Shown here piece by piece: positions 1 to 7,852 of a DNA stretch of 16,807 bases (positions within the stretch are counted from its first letter, which is position 1; the number at the start of each line of letters is the position of its first letter). The stretch spans positions 1 to 16,807 of the forward strand of contig JANMVT010000124.1 in NCBI GenBank assembly GCA_031392945.1. The letters are read 5' to 3'. A program made the position numbers and the translations under genes. The notes under the pieces are model-generated. The model had not been told where the DNA came from, made no database searches, and saw nothing but the letters and a program-made list of their open reading frames with translations. This stretch comes from JANYCG01 sp031392945. GTDB taxonomy: Bacteria; Pseudomonadota; Gammaproteobacteria; Burkholderiales; Burkholderiaceae_C.

Positions 1-42
1 TGCCTTGTCGCCGCGACCGGGCTACGTTGAAGTCCCCCCCCC

Positions 43-61
43 AAAAAGCGAGGTTTCCCTC
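43..61 (-). terminator. Weak candidate terminator after the MAPEG gene
   Basis: Read on the minus strand, just past the MAPEG stop codon, there is a short GAGG-GAAA-CCTC hairpin followed by GCTTTTT. The four-pair stem with a GAAA tetraloop is short for a rho-independent terminator, but its place at the end of the long operon fits. A run of nine C follows on the plus strand at 34-42. Nothing else is seen in bases 1-82. Confidence 0.3.
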
Positions 62-82
62 TGAAAAAGCGGAACATGGGCC

Positions 83-640
83 TTAAGAAAGCAGACTCTT
101 CGCGAACCGTACCAGTACCAGCACGAGAAGCGGGATGTTCAGCAAGAAGGTCAACTGCACACCGGGTGATCGACCAAGGGTGCCACTGCGAAAGTACCCC
201 CACCAATAAACAAAGCGGGCCATCGCAAAGAACACGCACAGGATTGGGATCAGCCGGGCCTCGGTTGCAGAGAGGAGCGTGGCCAGGGGCAGGACACAGA
301 ACGCTAACCAGACAAGCTGTTCGAGCGTGTTCTGCATGACCCTGCAGTGAATTTTCAATCGTTCAGTCTCGGTGCCAAGGAGGGGATTGTGCGCACCCTC
401 AGCGTAGCGTTCGTACAGAATGGCGAGGCACACCGCCGCGTACGGAATGAAGGCCACCAGCAGCCAGCGTGCGGCAAAGACGAGGCGTTCGCCAGGCTCG
501 GACAGACCCGCAAGTGGAGGGACGAGTGCGTAGGCCACGCCAAGACCGCCATAGGTCCCAAGTACCGTGAACCATAGCGACCCTCGGATACGGCGCTGCC
601 GTGCGAACTGGTCAGCGGACTCGGCAGGGCTTGGGGTCAT
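83..640 (-). CDS. MAPEG-family membrane protein
   Basis: A 185-aa integral membrane protein of the MAPEG family (membrane-associated proteins in eicosanoid and glutathione metabolism). Hydrophobic segments lie at about residues 22-44, 53-77, 108-124, 128-147 and 160-180. The family signature is recognisable: R100 followed by QNTLEQ (N104, E107), and later ARFVYWWGYF near 141-150 with GRSPG near 156-160. Some members are membrane glutathione transferases; the bacterial substrate is unknown. I chose the ATG at 640. A TTG 45 bases upstream (685) is in frame, and neither start has a convincing Shine-Dalgarno sequence. It is the last gene of the operon, 85 nt after the enoyl-CoA hydratase. That gap holds a 7-bp inverted repeat (CAACTTG/CAAGTTG, 683-702), so the gene may have its own control. 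Family assignment is fairly secure; its role in acyl-CoA breakdown is inference. Confidence 0.8.
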   Translation of the reverse strand: MTPSPAESADQFARQRRIRGSLWFTVLGTYGGLGVAYALVPPLAGLSEPGERLVFAARWLLVAFIPYAAVCLAILYERYAEGAHNPLLGTETERLKIHCRVMQNTLEQLVWLAFCVLPLATLLSATEARLIPILCVFFAMARFVYWWGYFRSGTLGRSPGVQLTFLLNIPLLVLVLVRFAKSLLS

Positions 641-725
641 GGCAGCGACGGTTTCGGTTACGCGGAATGACTCTTGGGTACTCAACTTGCGCGTTCAAGT
701 TGATAGTCGGGGACGCAAGCCGACT

Positions 726-1490
726 TCAAACCCGGCTGAAATCTGGCTTGCGTTTTTCCAGGAAGGCGGTGAAGGCCTCTTTGGCTTCGGGCGCCTTGAG
801 CAGTCGGCCAAAACTCGCAGCCTCATCGTCCATTTGTTGCGCGATCAAACCGGCCTGGCCTTTTTTCATCAGGCGTTTGGTTTCGATCAAGGCGCCCATG
901 GGCTTGGCCGCCAGCTTGCGCGCCTGGGTCTGGGCCACGCCGTTGGCTTCCATGGGTGGCACGATGCGGTTGACCAGGCCGACTTCCAGCGCCGCCTCGG
1001 CCATGAAGGGTTCGCCCAGCAGGATGGCCTCGGCGGCGCGGTGGTAACCCAGCATCTGCGGCACCAGCAGGCTCGACGCGGCTTCGGGGCACAGGCCCAG
1101 GTTGACAAAGGGCATGGAGAAGGCCGCGTTGTCGCCCGCGTAGACCAGGTCGCAATGGAACAGCATCGTGGTGCCCACCCCCACTGCCGGGCCACACACG
1201 GCCGCGACCAAGGGCTTCGGGAAAGCGGCGATGCCGCGCAGGAAACGAAACACATGGGACTCTTGCGTCGAGGGCGGGCCGTTCAAAAAATCGCCAATGT
1301 CGTTGCCCGCGCTGAACACGGTGGCATGGCCCTGGATCACCACGGCCCGCACGCTGGCATCGTCCGTCGCCTGCGCCAGCGCATCGGCCATGGCGCCGTA
1401 CATGGCCTGGGTGAGGGAATTTTTCTTGTCCACCCGGTTCAGGGTGATGGTCATCACACCGGCTTCGATGTGGCTGAGGATGTCGGTCAT
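726..1490 (-). CDS. Enoyl-CoA hydratase/isomerase (crotonase family)
   Basis: A 254-aa single-domain crotonase-fold protein, normal length for the family. The two oxyanion-hole segments are visible as SAGNDI (residues 60-65) and GPAVGVGTTML (100-110). E136, in LGLCPEAASSLL, aligns with one of the two catalytic glutamates of enoyl-CoA hydratase. The position of the other, the E of GGGCE in classical hydratases, is a glycine or threonine here. That pattern is common in isomerase or PaaG-like members, so the exact reaction (hydration or double-bond isomerisation) is open. The ATG at 1490 gives the standard N-terminus (MTDILSHIEAGVMTITLNR) but lacks a clear Shine-Dalgarno sequence. It lies 27 nt after the isomerase-like gene and probably depends on read-through from the operon. 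It is a second crotonase beside the one fused to the dehydrogenase, and may handle unsaturated or branched acyl-CoAs. Confidence 0.9.
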   Translation of the reverse strand: MTDILSHIEAGVMTITLNRVDKKNSLTQAMYGAMADALAQATDDASVRAVVIQGHATVFSAGNDIGDFLNGPPSTQESHVFRFLRGIAAFPKPLVAAVCGPAVGVGTTMLFHCDLVYAGDNAAFSMPFVNLGLCPEAASSLLVPQMLGYHRAAEAILLGEPFMAEAALEVGLVNRIVPPMEANGVAQTQARKLAAKPMGALIETKRLMKKGQAGLIAQQMDDEAASFGRLLKAPEAKEAFTAFLEKRKPDFSRV

Positions 1491-1517
1491 GATTTTGCGT
1501 TGCGGGTTGAATGAAGC

Positions 1518-2111
1518 TCAGGCGGCCAATGCTTCCTTGACGAAATCCAGACGATCCTGGCCCCAGAACATCTCGTCGCCGACAAACATGGTGGGCGCGC
1601 CGAAGATGCCGCGCGCCACCGCCGCCTGGGTATTCGCCTTGAGCTGGTCTTTCACGTCCTGCTGGCTGCACAGGGCCAGCATCGCGGCGGGGTCAAAACC
1701 GGCTGCGTGCAAGACCGCGCCCACGGTGGCCATGTCGTTCATGTTCTTGCCGTCCACCCATATCGCCTTGAACACGGCTTGCAGGTAGTCGGCAAAACGC
1801 GCATCGTCGCGCATTTGCAGGCCAGTGGCCGCCCGCATGAGCGTCAGGGTGTTGATCGGGAAGTGCGGGTTGAGCGCGTAGGGCACGCCATACCGTTTGG
1901 CGAAGCGTGGCAAATCCGCGTTCATGAATTTGCCCTTGGCCGGAATCGTCACTGGCGACTGGTTGCCGGTCGCCTGGAACACCCCGCCCAGCAGCATCGG
2001 TTTCCAGTTGAGTGTGGCGCCGGTGTCAGCGCAGATCTTGGGCAGCTGGGTGTAGGCCAGATAAGCGGCCGGGCTGCCGAAGTCGAAATAAAAATCCACG
2101 GTTTTAGGCAT
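1518..2111 (-). CDS. 2-hydroxychromene-2-carboxylate isomerase-like DsbA-fold protein
   Basis: A 197-aa protein of the DsbA/GST-kappa fold, closest by eye to 2-hydroxychromene-2-carboxylate isomerases (NahD type), which use glutathione as cofactor. It starts with FYFDFGSPAAYLAY, where S13 occupies the place of the glutathione-activating serine. It has the late cis-proline motif FGAPT (170-174) and ends with FWGQDRLDFV (182-191), a family hallmark. There is no CxxC, so it is not a disulfide oxidoreductase. The ATG at 2111 has a GGAG ribosome site at 2120-2123; a TTG 30 bases upstream is not needed. It follows the SDR gene after 26 nt. No naphthalene-degradation genes are nearby, so the NahD reaction itself is unlikely. 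A glutathione-dependent isomerase acting on an acyl-CoA-pathway intermediate is plausible but unproven. Confidence 0.85.
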   Translation of the reverse strand: MPKTVDFYFDFGSPAAYLAYTQLPKICADTGATLNWKPMLLGGVFQATGNQSPVTIPAKGKFMNADLPRFAKRYGVPYALNPHFPINTLTLMRAATGLQMRDDARFADYLQAVFKAIWVDGKNMNDMATVGAVLHAAGFDPAAMLALCSQQDVKDQLKANTQAAVARGIFGAPTMFVGDEMFWGQDRLDFVKEALAA

Positions 2112-2126
2112 CAGAATTTCTCCATC

Positions 2127-2148
2127 AAAAATTTTGTTCAAAATTTTT
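2127..2148. repeat. AT-rich 10-bp inverted repeat at the SDR/isomerase junction
   Basis: Arms AAAAATTTTG (2127-2136) and CAAAATTTTT (2139-2148) are perfect reverse complements with two bases between. The repeat covers the last codons and TGA of the SDR gene, just upstream of the ribosome site of the next gene. It lacks GC pairs and a separate T-run, so it is not a convincing terminator. It may be a weak hairpin affecting translation of the isomerase-like gene. Confidence 0.4.
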
Positions 2149-2884
2149 CCATATAAGGCCGCAAGTCGAGCTCGTGCGTCCAGGCGTCGCGCGGCTGGCT
2201 GTGCAGCATCCAGTAGGCATCGGCGATGTGGTCAGGGTTCAGGATGCCGTCCTGCTCCTTCAACGCATACCGCTCGGGAAAGGTGTCACGGATGAAGGCC
2301 GTGTCGATGGCGCCGTCAATGATGCTGTGCGCCACGTGAATGCCCTTGGGGCCCAACTCGCGCGCCATGCTCTGCGCCAGCGCCCGCAGGGCAAACTTGG
2401 CCCCGGCAAACGCCGCAAAATTCGCCGAACCGCGCAGGGAGGCGGTAGCACCGGTGAAAATGATGGTTTGCCGGCGCGTCGCGCCCTTGTCCTGCAAGGC
2501 CCGCGCCACCATGCGTTTGGCGACTTCGCGCCCATTCAGAAAGCCGGCAAAACAGGCCATCTCCCAAATCTTGAAATACTTGCGCGCGGTCTCTTCCAGA
2601 ATGCTGCTGGGCGCGTTGGCGCCGATGTTGAACACCAGCACTTCAATGGGCCCGAGCGTCGTTTCGATTTGCTCGACCAGGGCCACCACCTCGTCTTCTT
2701 TGCGCGCATCCGAGCCAAAACCATGCGCCGTGCCGCCATCGGCCTTGATCTGATCCAGCAGGGGCTGCAATTTGTCCACGCTGCGCCGCGTGACGCAGGT
2801 CGTGAAACCTTCGCGTGCGAAGCGTCGGGCGATGGCGCCGCCGGTGGCGTCACCAGCGCCGATGATGAGGGCGACTTTGTTCAT
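2138..2884 (-). CDS. SDR-family protein with degenerate catalytic site
   Basis: A 248-aa Rossmann-fold short-chain dehydrogenase/reductase. The nucleotide-binding loop reads IIGAGDATGG (residues 7-16), a variant of TGxxxGxG, and NIGAN (86-90) replaces NNAG. In the usual active-site region, TGATASLRG...AAFAGAKFAL, the motif YxxxK is FxxxK (F159, K163). The residue 17 before the lysine, normally the catalytic serine, is A146, although S149 and T147 are close. I recall related annotated proteins with the same FAGAK motif, so this is probably a subfamily trait and not a fresh mutation. I chose the ATG at 2884: AAGG lies 9 nt upstream and the protein then begins directly with the Rossmann strand. 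The gene follows the thioesterase after 28 nt. It may bind NAD(P)H or CoA intermediates; calling it a 3-hydroxyacyl-CoA dehydrogenase would go beyond the evidence. Confidence 0.85.
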   Translation of the reverse strand: MNKVALIIGAGDATGGAIARRFAREGFTTCVTRRSVDKLQPLLDQIKADGGTAHGFGSDARKEDEVVALVEQIETTLGPIEVLVFNIGANAPSSILEETARKYFKIWEMACFAGFLNGREVAKRMVARALQDKGATRRQTIIFTGATASLRGSANFAAFAGAKFALRALAQSMARELGPKGIHVAHSIIDGAIDTAFIRDTFPERYALKEQDGILNPDHIADAYWMLHSQPRDAWTHELDLRPYMEKF

Positions 2885-2912
2885 GGGCATGCCTTGAATG
2901 GTAAACCGTGGC

Positions 2913-3722
2913 TCATTCTTTGTAATAAACAATCTGGTGGGACGTGGCCAGCAGTTCGCCCGCCTCGTTCCACATTTGCGCCGTCTGGTCGAAAAATCCG
3001 TTCCTGAAAGCCTGGGCGCGCGCCTGGCCCAGCAAGTAGCCGCTGCCGGTCTGCGATAGCTGCTTGCCGTCGGCGTGGAAATACACCGTCATCGACACCG
3101 TGCCGATGGGGACGCGCATCGGGCGGCGCACGTAGATGCGCGGGAAGAACACGTCGGCCAGCGCAGTGAGCGAGCAAAAATCCAGCGGCCTGGATGGCGC
3201 GTCGCGCACCCACAATTGCGACTGGCTGCTGCCCAGGTCGGAGCCATCCCAGACCGTGGGCATGGCGCCAACAACGGGCCGCATTTCATAGCGGCGAACC
3301 CATTCCATGGGCGCGCGGTTGTCCATCTGGGGCAGCGCGCTGGCCACCGAAACGGCAGGCAGGGGGATTTCATCGCGGCTCCAGACCTCGCGGCGCAGGG
3401 CCGTCACAGCTGAGGCCGTCAACACCGTTTTGCCTTCTTGCGCTATTTCAATCAACCAGTGCTGGGTGGAGCGATTGGTGCGCGCCGGCCTGGCTTGCAC
3501 TGCAAAAGCGCCGTCCGCCATTGCAGCGCAGAAATTGACCGTGAACGACACCGGTTCGCCCAGGCGATCCGGGTGTTGCATGACAGCATTGAGCGCCTGC
3601 GCTGCCATGATGCCGCCAAATGGGCCGACCATGTTGGCGTAGGCCGGGCTGGTGTGGCCCGCGAATGAGCCGTCGGCTTGCGGCTGCAGCCTGACGGCCT
3701 GGTCGAAGGGGTGGTCGGTCAT
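2913..3722 (-). CDS. Acyl-CoA thioesterase, double hotdog fold
   Basis: A 269-aa protein with two tandem hotdog domains, as in the TesB-like/4HBT_3 thioesterases. The N-terminal half has the family segment NMVGPFGGIMAAQALNAV (about 30-47), where the central hotdog helix packs against the sheet. The second half contains LDFCSLTALADVFFPRI (180-196) and the strand SMTVYFHA (210-217). Such enzymes hydrolyse acyl-CoA to free acid and CoA, and may release stalled intermediates or protect the CoA pool. The ATG at 3722 has a GAAGG ribosome site at 3728-3732 that overlaps the TGA of the thiolase gene (10-nt gap), which suggests translational coupling. An in-frame upstream extension lies inside the thiolase gene and is rejected. 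Acyl-chain preference cannot be read from the sequence. Confidence 0.85.
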   Translation of the reverse strand: MTDHPFDQAVRLQPQADGSFAGHTSPAYANMVGPFGGIMAAQALNAVMQHPDRLGEPVSFTVNFCAAMADGAFAVQARPARTNRSTQHWLIEIAQEGKTVLTASAVTALRREVWSRDEIPLPAVSVASALPQMDNRAPMEWVRRYEMRPVVGAMPTVWDGSDLGSSQSQLWVRDAPSRPLDFCSLTALADVFFPRIYVRRPMRVPIGTVSMTVYFHADGKQLSQTGSGYLLGQARAQAFRNGFFDQTAQMWNEAGELLATSHQIVYYKE

Positions 3723-3732
3723 CAACGGGCCT

Positions 3733-4938
3733 TCAGACGCGTTCAAGAATGCCGGCCGCGCCCTGCCCCATGCCGACACACATCGTGACCATGCCGTATT
3801 TCAGCTTGTTGCGCTGCAAGGCATGGACGACAGTCGCCGCGCGGATGGCGCCGGTCGCGCCCAGCGGATGGCCCAAGGCGATGGCGCCACCCATGGGGTT
3901 GACCTTGGCCGCGTTCAGGCCCAGGGTGTTGATGACGGCCAGCGATTGCGCCGCGAAGGCTTCGTTCAACTCGAACCAGTCGATATCGTCCTGCTTCAAG
4001 CCCGCGTAACGCAGCGCGGCAGGAATGGCCTCGATCGGGCCGATGCCCATCAGGTGCGGCGGCACGCCACGACTGGCATAGCTGACGAAGCGTGCCAGCG
4101 GCTTCAAACCAAAACGCTTCACGGCCGATTCGCTGGCCAAAATCAATGCGCCGGCGCCGTCTGAGGTTTGCGAGCTGTTGCCCGCCGTCACCGAGCCGCG
4201 CGCCGCGAACACGGTTCTGAGTTTGGCCAGGCCTTCGACCGTGGTGTCGGGCCGGGCGCCCTCGTCCAGGCTCACTGTGCGATGCTTCACGCTGACGTCA
4301 GCCGAATCCAGATCGACCGAGCGCTCTGCCACCTCGACAGGCGTGATCTCATTGGCGAATTCACCGGCTTTCATGGCGGCAATCGCTTTCATATGTGACT
4401 GGTAGGCAAACGCGTCCTGCGCGTCGCGGCTGATCTTCCATTGTGTGGCGACTTTTTCTGCGGTGAGCCCCATGCCGTAGGCAATGCCGTAGTTGTCCAC
4501 ATCGTCGGTGTTGCTGAAAATGGCCGACGACAGGCTGGGTGAATTGCCCATCATGGGCACCATGCTCATGCTCTCCACCCCCGCTGCGATCATCACGTCG
4601 GCTTCGCCGACCCGGATGCGGTCGGCCGCCATCTGCACGGCAGACAGGCCCGAAGCGCAGAAGCGGTTGACGGTGATGCCGCCTACGCTATTGGGCAAAC
4701 CCGCCAGAATCGCGCCAATGCGCGCCACGTTGAGGCCCTGCTGCGCCTCGGGGATGGCGCAGCCGCAGATCACGTCTTCCACCGCCTTGGAGTCCAGCCC
4801 TGGCACCTGGGCCATGGCTGACTTGAGCACGGCGGCCAGCAAATCGTCGGGCCGCATGTTGCGGAAAAAACCACGATGCGAGCGCCCGATTGGCGAACGG
4901 GTGGCTGCAACGATATACGCTTCTTGAACTTGTTTCAT
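3733..4938 (-). CDS. Acetyl-CoA acyltransferase (thiolase)
   Basis: A 401-aa thiolase of normal length. It catalyses CoA-dependent cleavage of 3-ketoacyl-CoA to acetyl-CoA and a shortened acyl-CoA, the last step of the beta-oxidation spiral. The nucleophilic cysteine is C94 in NRFCASGLSA. NEAFAAQ (325-331) and GGAIALGHPLGATGA (350-364, with H357) supply the rest of the active site. The second catalytic cysteine is C387 in CVGMGQGAAG. It begins 12 nt after the dehydrogenase/hydratase gene, with AGGA about 8 nt before the ATG. This adjacent dehydrogenase-thiolase order is typical of fad operons and suggests a FadA-like degradative role. Biosynthetic acetoacetyl-CoA thiolases share the same motifs, so chain-length preference is inferred from context. 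Confidence 0.95.
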   Translation of the reverse strand: MKQVQEAYIVAATRSPIGRSHRGFFRNMRPDDLLAAVLKSAMAQVPGLDSKAVEDVICGCAIPEAQQGLNVARIGAILAGLPNSVGGITVNRFCASGLSAVQMAADRIRVGEADVMIAAGVESMSMVPMMGNSPSLSSAIFSNTDDVDNYGIAYGMGLTAEKVATQWKISRDAQDAFAYQSHMKAIAAMKAGEFANEITPVEVAERSVDLDSADVSVKHRTVSLDEGARPDTTVEGLAKLRTVFAARGSVTAGNSSQTSDGAGALILASESAVKRFGLKPLARFVSYASRGVPPHLMGIGPIEAIPAALRYAGLKQDDIDWFELNEAFAAQSLAVINTLGLNAAKVNPMGGAIALGHPLGATGAIRAATVVHALQRNKLKYGMVTMCVGMGQGAAGILERV

Positions 4939-4950
4939 GGTGATCCTGTA

Positions 4951-7407
4951 TCAGTTGCGAACCGGTTTGCCAGTGGACATCATTTCCATGATCCGCTCTT
5001 GCGTTTTGGGATGCGTGAGCAGCGAACAAAACGCCTTGCGTTCCAGCGCCATCAGATATTCTTCGCTGACCAGGGTGCCGGCATCAACGTCGCCGCCCGT
5101 CACCACACCGGCAATCAAAGAGGCGATGTGAAAGTCATGCTGGCTGATGAAACCGCCGTCGCGCATGTTGACTAGCTGTCCCTGGATGGTTGCCTTGCCA
5201 CTGCGCCCCGCCACCGGGAACAGCCGCTTCAAAGGCGCGCGATAACCGCTGGCGGACAAGGCTTTGGCCTCATTGATGGCGATGTACAGCAACTCGTCCT
5301 TGTTCGCGACGATGACATCGCTGTCCAGCAGATAACCCAGCTTGCGTGACTCCAGCGCACTGGTGCCCACCTTGGCCATGGCCGCAGCGGTGAAGCCTTC
5401 GGTGAGGAAGGGCAACAGGTCGTTGCCAGTTGAAGCGGCCATGTTTTCAGCGGCGCGCCGCGCGATGTAGGTCAAGCCCCCAGCACCCGGGACCAGGCCC
5501 ACACCGACTTCGACCAGGCCGATGTAACTCTCCATCGCCACCACGCGTTTGCTGGAATAGGCTGCCAGTTCGCAACCACCGCCCAGTGCCAGCCCGCGCA
5601 CCGCCGACACCACGGGCACATTGGAATAACGCAGGCGCAACATCATCTGCTGCATCTCGTGCTCAGCCCCGTCAATGGCACTGACACCGGCCAGCATGAA
5701 GGCCGGCAACATGGCTTGCAGGTCGGCGCCTGCCGAGAACATCTCGTCGGGCGACCAGATCACCAGGCCCTGGTAGCCGCCGTCGGCCAGGTCCAGCGCC
5801 AGCACCAGACCTTCGACCACGCCGGGGCCGATGGCATGCATCTTGGTTTTGATGCTGGCGATGAGCACGCTACCAGCGGGGCCTTGCGCGTCTTCGGCAA
5901 GTGTCCAGATGCGGATCGCCTCGTCTTCATGCAGCGTCTTGCCCGCCGTTTCGGCGCGGGGTGCATTGGCGCCCAGCACACTCTCGGGGAAGTGCTGGCG
6001 TGCATACACCGGCAGTTGGCGCACGGGCACGAACTGGCCCGTGGTCGGGTTCCACGAGCCCTGCGGCGTGTGCACGCCGCCTTTGCCGCCATTGGCCTGG
6101 GCCACAGGGCCAGTGAACACCCAATCCGGCAGGGGCGCATTGCACAGGGCTTTGCCTGCGTCAATGTCGGCCTTGACCATGTTGGCCACATCCAGCCAAC
6201 CGGCTTCCTGCCACAGTTCAAACGGGCCCTGCTTCATGCCGAAGCCCCAGCGCATGCAGAAGTCAACGTCGCGGGCGTTGTCGGCGATCTGACCCAAATG
6301 GACAGCGGCGTAGTGAAAGCTGTTGCGTAGAATCGCCCACAAAAATTGCCCCTGGGCGCCTTCGCTGTTGCGTAGGAGCTTCAGGCGTTCGGCAGCTGGT
6401 TTCTTGAGCATGCGGCCGTAAACTTCATCGGCCTTCTCGCCCGAGGGCACATAGGCCTTGCTCGCCAGGTCAAAACGCAACACGTCGCGGCCGACCCGCT
6501 TGTAGAAACCGGCCTTGGTTTTTTGGCCCAAATTGCCCATGTCAAGCAAGGTCTTCAACACCTCGGGCGTTGCGAAGCTGGCATAAAACGGATCCGTCTC
6601 CAGGCTCAAGGTGTCCTGCAGGGTCTTGATCACGTGGGCCATGGTGTCCAGCCCCACCACATCGGCAGTGCGGAAGGTGCCCGAGCTGGCGCGGCCCATT
6701 TTTTTGCCGGTGAGGTCGTCCACCACATTAAACGTCAGGCCGAAGTTTTGCACCTCTTTCATGGTCGCCAGCATGCCGGCAATGCCGACCCGGTTGGCGA
6801 TGAAGTTGGGCGAGTCCTTGGCCCGCACCACACCCTTGCCCAAGGTGCTGGTGACGAAGGCTTCGAGCTCGTCCAGGATTTGCGGCTGCGTGGTGGGTGT
6901 GTTGATCAGCTCCACCAGGGCCATGTAGCGCGGCGGGTTGAAGAAGTGGATGCCGCAGAAACGCGGCTTGATGGCATCGGGCAATGCCTCGCTCAAGCTT
7001 GTGATCGACAGGCCCGAGGTGTTGCTGGCCACGATGGCGCCTTCGGCAATGAAGGGTGCGATCTTGTGGTACAGGTCGGTCTTCCAGTCCATGCGCTCGG
7101 CGATCGCCTCGATGACCAGGTCGCAGCCTTTGAGCAAATCCATGTGCTCTTCGTAGTTGGCGGGCTGGATCAGCGCTGCGTCCTCGGCCACACCCAGCGG
7201 CGAGGGCTTGAGTTTCTTCAAGCCGTCAATGGCGTTGGCGACGATGGCGTTTTTGCCGCCCGGCAATACCGGTGCGCCTTCCTTGGGTGCGTAAGACAGG
7301 TCAAACAGGATGACCGGCACCTTGACGTTGACCAGGTGCGCGGCGATCTGCGCGCCCATCACGCCTGCGCCCAGCACGGCGACTTTTTTCACATTGAAAC
7401 GGGACAT
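4951..7407 (-). CDS. 3-hydroxyacyl-CoA dehydrogenase/enoyl-CoA hydratase fusion (FadN-like)
   Basis: An 818-aa bifunctional beta-oxidation protein with the dehydrogenase part first and the crotonase part last. This is the order of Bacillus FadN and the reverse of E. coli FadB. The NAD-binding loop is VAVLGAGVMGAQIA (9-22). The catalytic histidine is H154 in GIHFFNPPRYM, and a C-terminal dehydrogenase domain follows from about residue 200. The hydratase part begins near 515, with oxyanion segments SAGADL (558-563) and GLALGGGCE (605-613). Both catalytic glutamates are present, E613 and E633 (GLVEVGVGLVPGAGG). The protein should carry out hydration of enoyl-CoA and NAD-dependent oxidation of the resulting 3-hydroxyacyl-CoA. 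I chose the ATG at 7407, with AGGA about 7 nt upstream; an in-frame extension overlaps the DUF2147 gene and has no family similarity. It lies 13 nt after DUF2147 and 12 nt before the thiolase. Confidence 0.93.
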   Translation of the reverse strand: MSRFNVKKVAVLGAGVMGAQIAAHLVNVKVPVILFDLSYAPKEGAPVLPGGKNAIVANAIDGLKKLKPSPLGVAEDAALIQPANYEEHMDLLKGCDLVIEAIAERMDWKTDLYHKIAPFIAEGAIVASNTSGLSITSLSEALPDAIKPRFCGIHFFNPPRYMALVELINTPTTQPQILDELEAFVTSTLGKGVVRAKDSPNFIANRVGIAGMLATMKEVQNFGLTFNVVDDLTGKKMGRASSGTFRTADVVGLDTMAHVIKTLQDTLSLETDPFYASFATPEVLKTLLDMGNLGQKTKAGFYKRVGRDVLRFDLASKAYVPSGEKADEVYGRMLKKPAAERLKLLRNSEGAQGQFLWAILRNSFHYAAVHLGQIADNARDVDFCMRWGFGMKQGPFELWQEAGWLDVANMVKADIDAGKALCNAPLPDWVFTGPVAQANGGKGGVHTPQGSWNPTTGQFVPVRQLPVYARQHFPESVLGANAPRAETAGKTLHEDEAIRIWTLAEDAQGPAGSVLIASIKTKMHAIGPGVVEGLVLALDLADGGYQGLVIWSPDEMFSAGADLQAMLPAFMLAGVSAIDGAEHEMQQMMLRLRYSNVPVVSAVRGLALGGGCELAAYSSKRVVAMESYIGLVEVGVGLVPGAGGLTYIARRAAENMAASTGNDLLPFLTEGFTAAAMAKVGTSALESRKLGYLLDSDVIVANKDELLYIAINEAKALSASGYRAPLKRLFPVAGRSGKATIQGQLVNMRDGGFISQHDFHIASLIAGVVTGGDVDAGTLVSEEYLMALERKAFCSLLTHPKTQERIMEMMSTGKPVRN

Positions 7408-7420
7408 GGATTTTCCTGGA

Positions 7421-7852
7421 CTATTGGACCCGGACCCAGATCTGGGTGCGGCCAAAAAAAGCGATGGAGCCGCGCACTTCGAGTTTTTTGCCGCCCTCTA
7501 TCGGGGTGAGACGCAATGTGTAGGAACTGCCGTTTTCCGGATCCAGGATTTTGCCGTCTTCCCAGACGTCCTTGCCTTCGGCTTTTTTGGCGCCCCGGAT
7601 GATTTCCATGCCCACTTTGGGTTTGCCTTTGCGGTCGTCCGTGCACAGGTCGCAATTGGGCTCACCGCCGGTGGTCAAGGCCTTTTCGATGACGCCACTC
7701 AAGGCGCCGCCTGACACCGCCGTGATGCGAATCTCGGCTTTGGCGTTGCCGGTTTTGTCGTCATTGCTGCGCCACAGGCCTACAGGCGTCATCTGGGCCT
7801 GGGCGAGACTGGATACTGCTACAGTAATTATAGCTACAAATGATTTATTCAT
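7421..7852 (-). CDS. Secreted DUF2147 protein
   Basis: A 143-aa exported protein of the DUF2147 family. Residues 1-19 form a signal peptide (positively charged start, hydrophobic core, AQA cleavage site), predicting a mature periplasmic protein of about 124 residues. Family features are GLWRSNDDKTG (25-35), the CDLC pair (C67, C70) followed by DDRKGKPKVGMEI, and the closing strands LEVRGSIAFFGRTQIWVR. The function is unknown. The ATG at 7852 has GGAG a few bases upstream. It sits inside the operon, 30 nt after the acyl-CoA dehydrogenase and 13 nt before the dehydrogenase/hydratase, so expression should follow fatty-acid use. That is odd for an exported protein among cytosolic enzymes; a lipid-contact or envelope role is speculation. 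The AT-rich start region (about 7819-7880) differs from its neighbours and may derive from a dispersed repeat. Confidence 0.88.
   Translation of the reverse strand: MNKSFVAIITVAVSSLAQAQMTPVGLWRSNDDKTGNAKAEIRITAVSGGALSGVIEKALTTGGEPNCDLCTDDRKGKPKVGMEIIRGAKKAEGKDVWEDGKILDPENGSSYTLRLTPIEGGKKLEVRGSIAFFGRTQIWVRVQ

Noticed and set aside
567..1514. 315-codon plus-strand open frame
   Set aside because: It runs antisense to the enoyl-CoA hydratase, with no recognisable family motif and low-complexity composition.
2139..2141. TTG start 10 codons upstream for the isomerase-like gene
   Set aside because: The ATG at 2111 has a well-placed GGAG and begins exactly at the family's usual N-terminus; the extension overlaps the SDR stop codon.
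6523..7509. 328-codon plus-strand open frame
   Set aside because: Antisense to the dehydrogenase/hydratase fusion, whose motifs are all intact on the minus strand.
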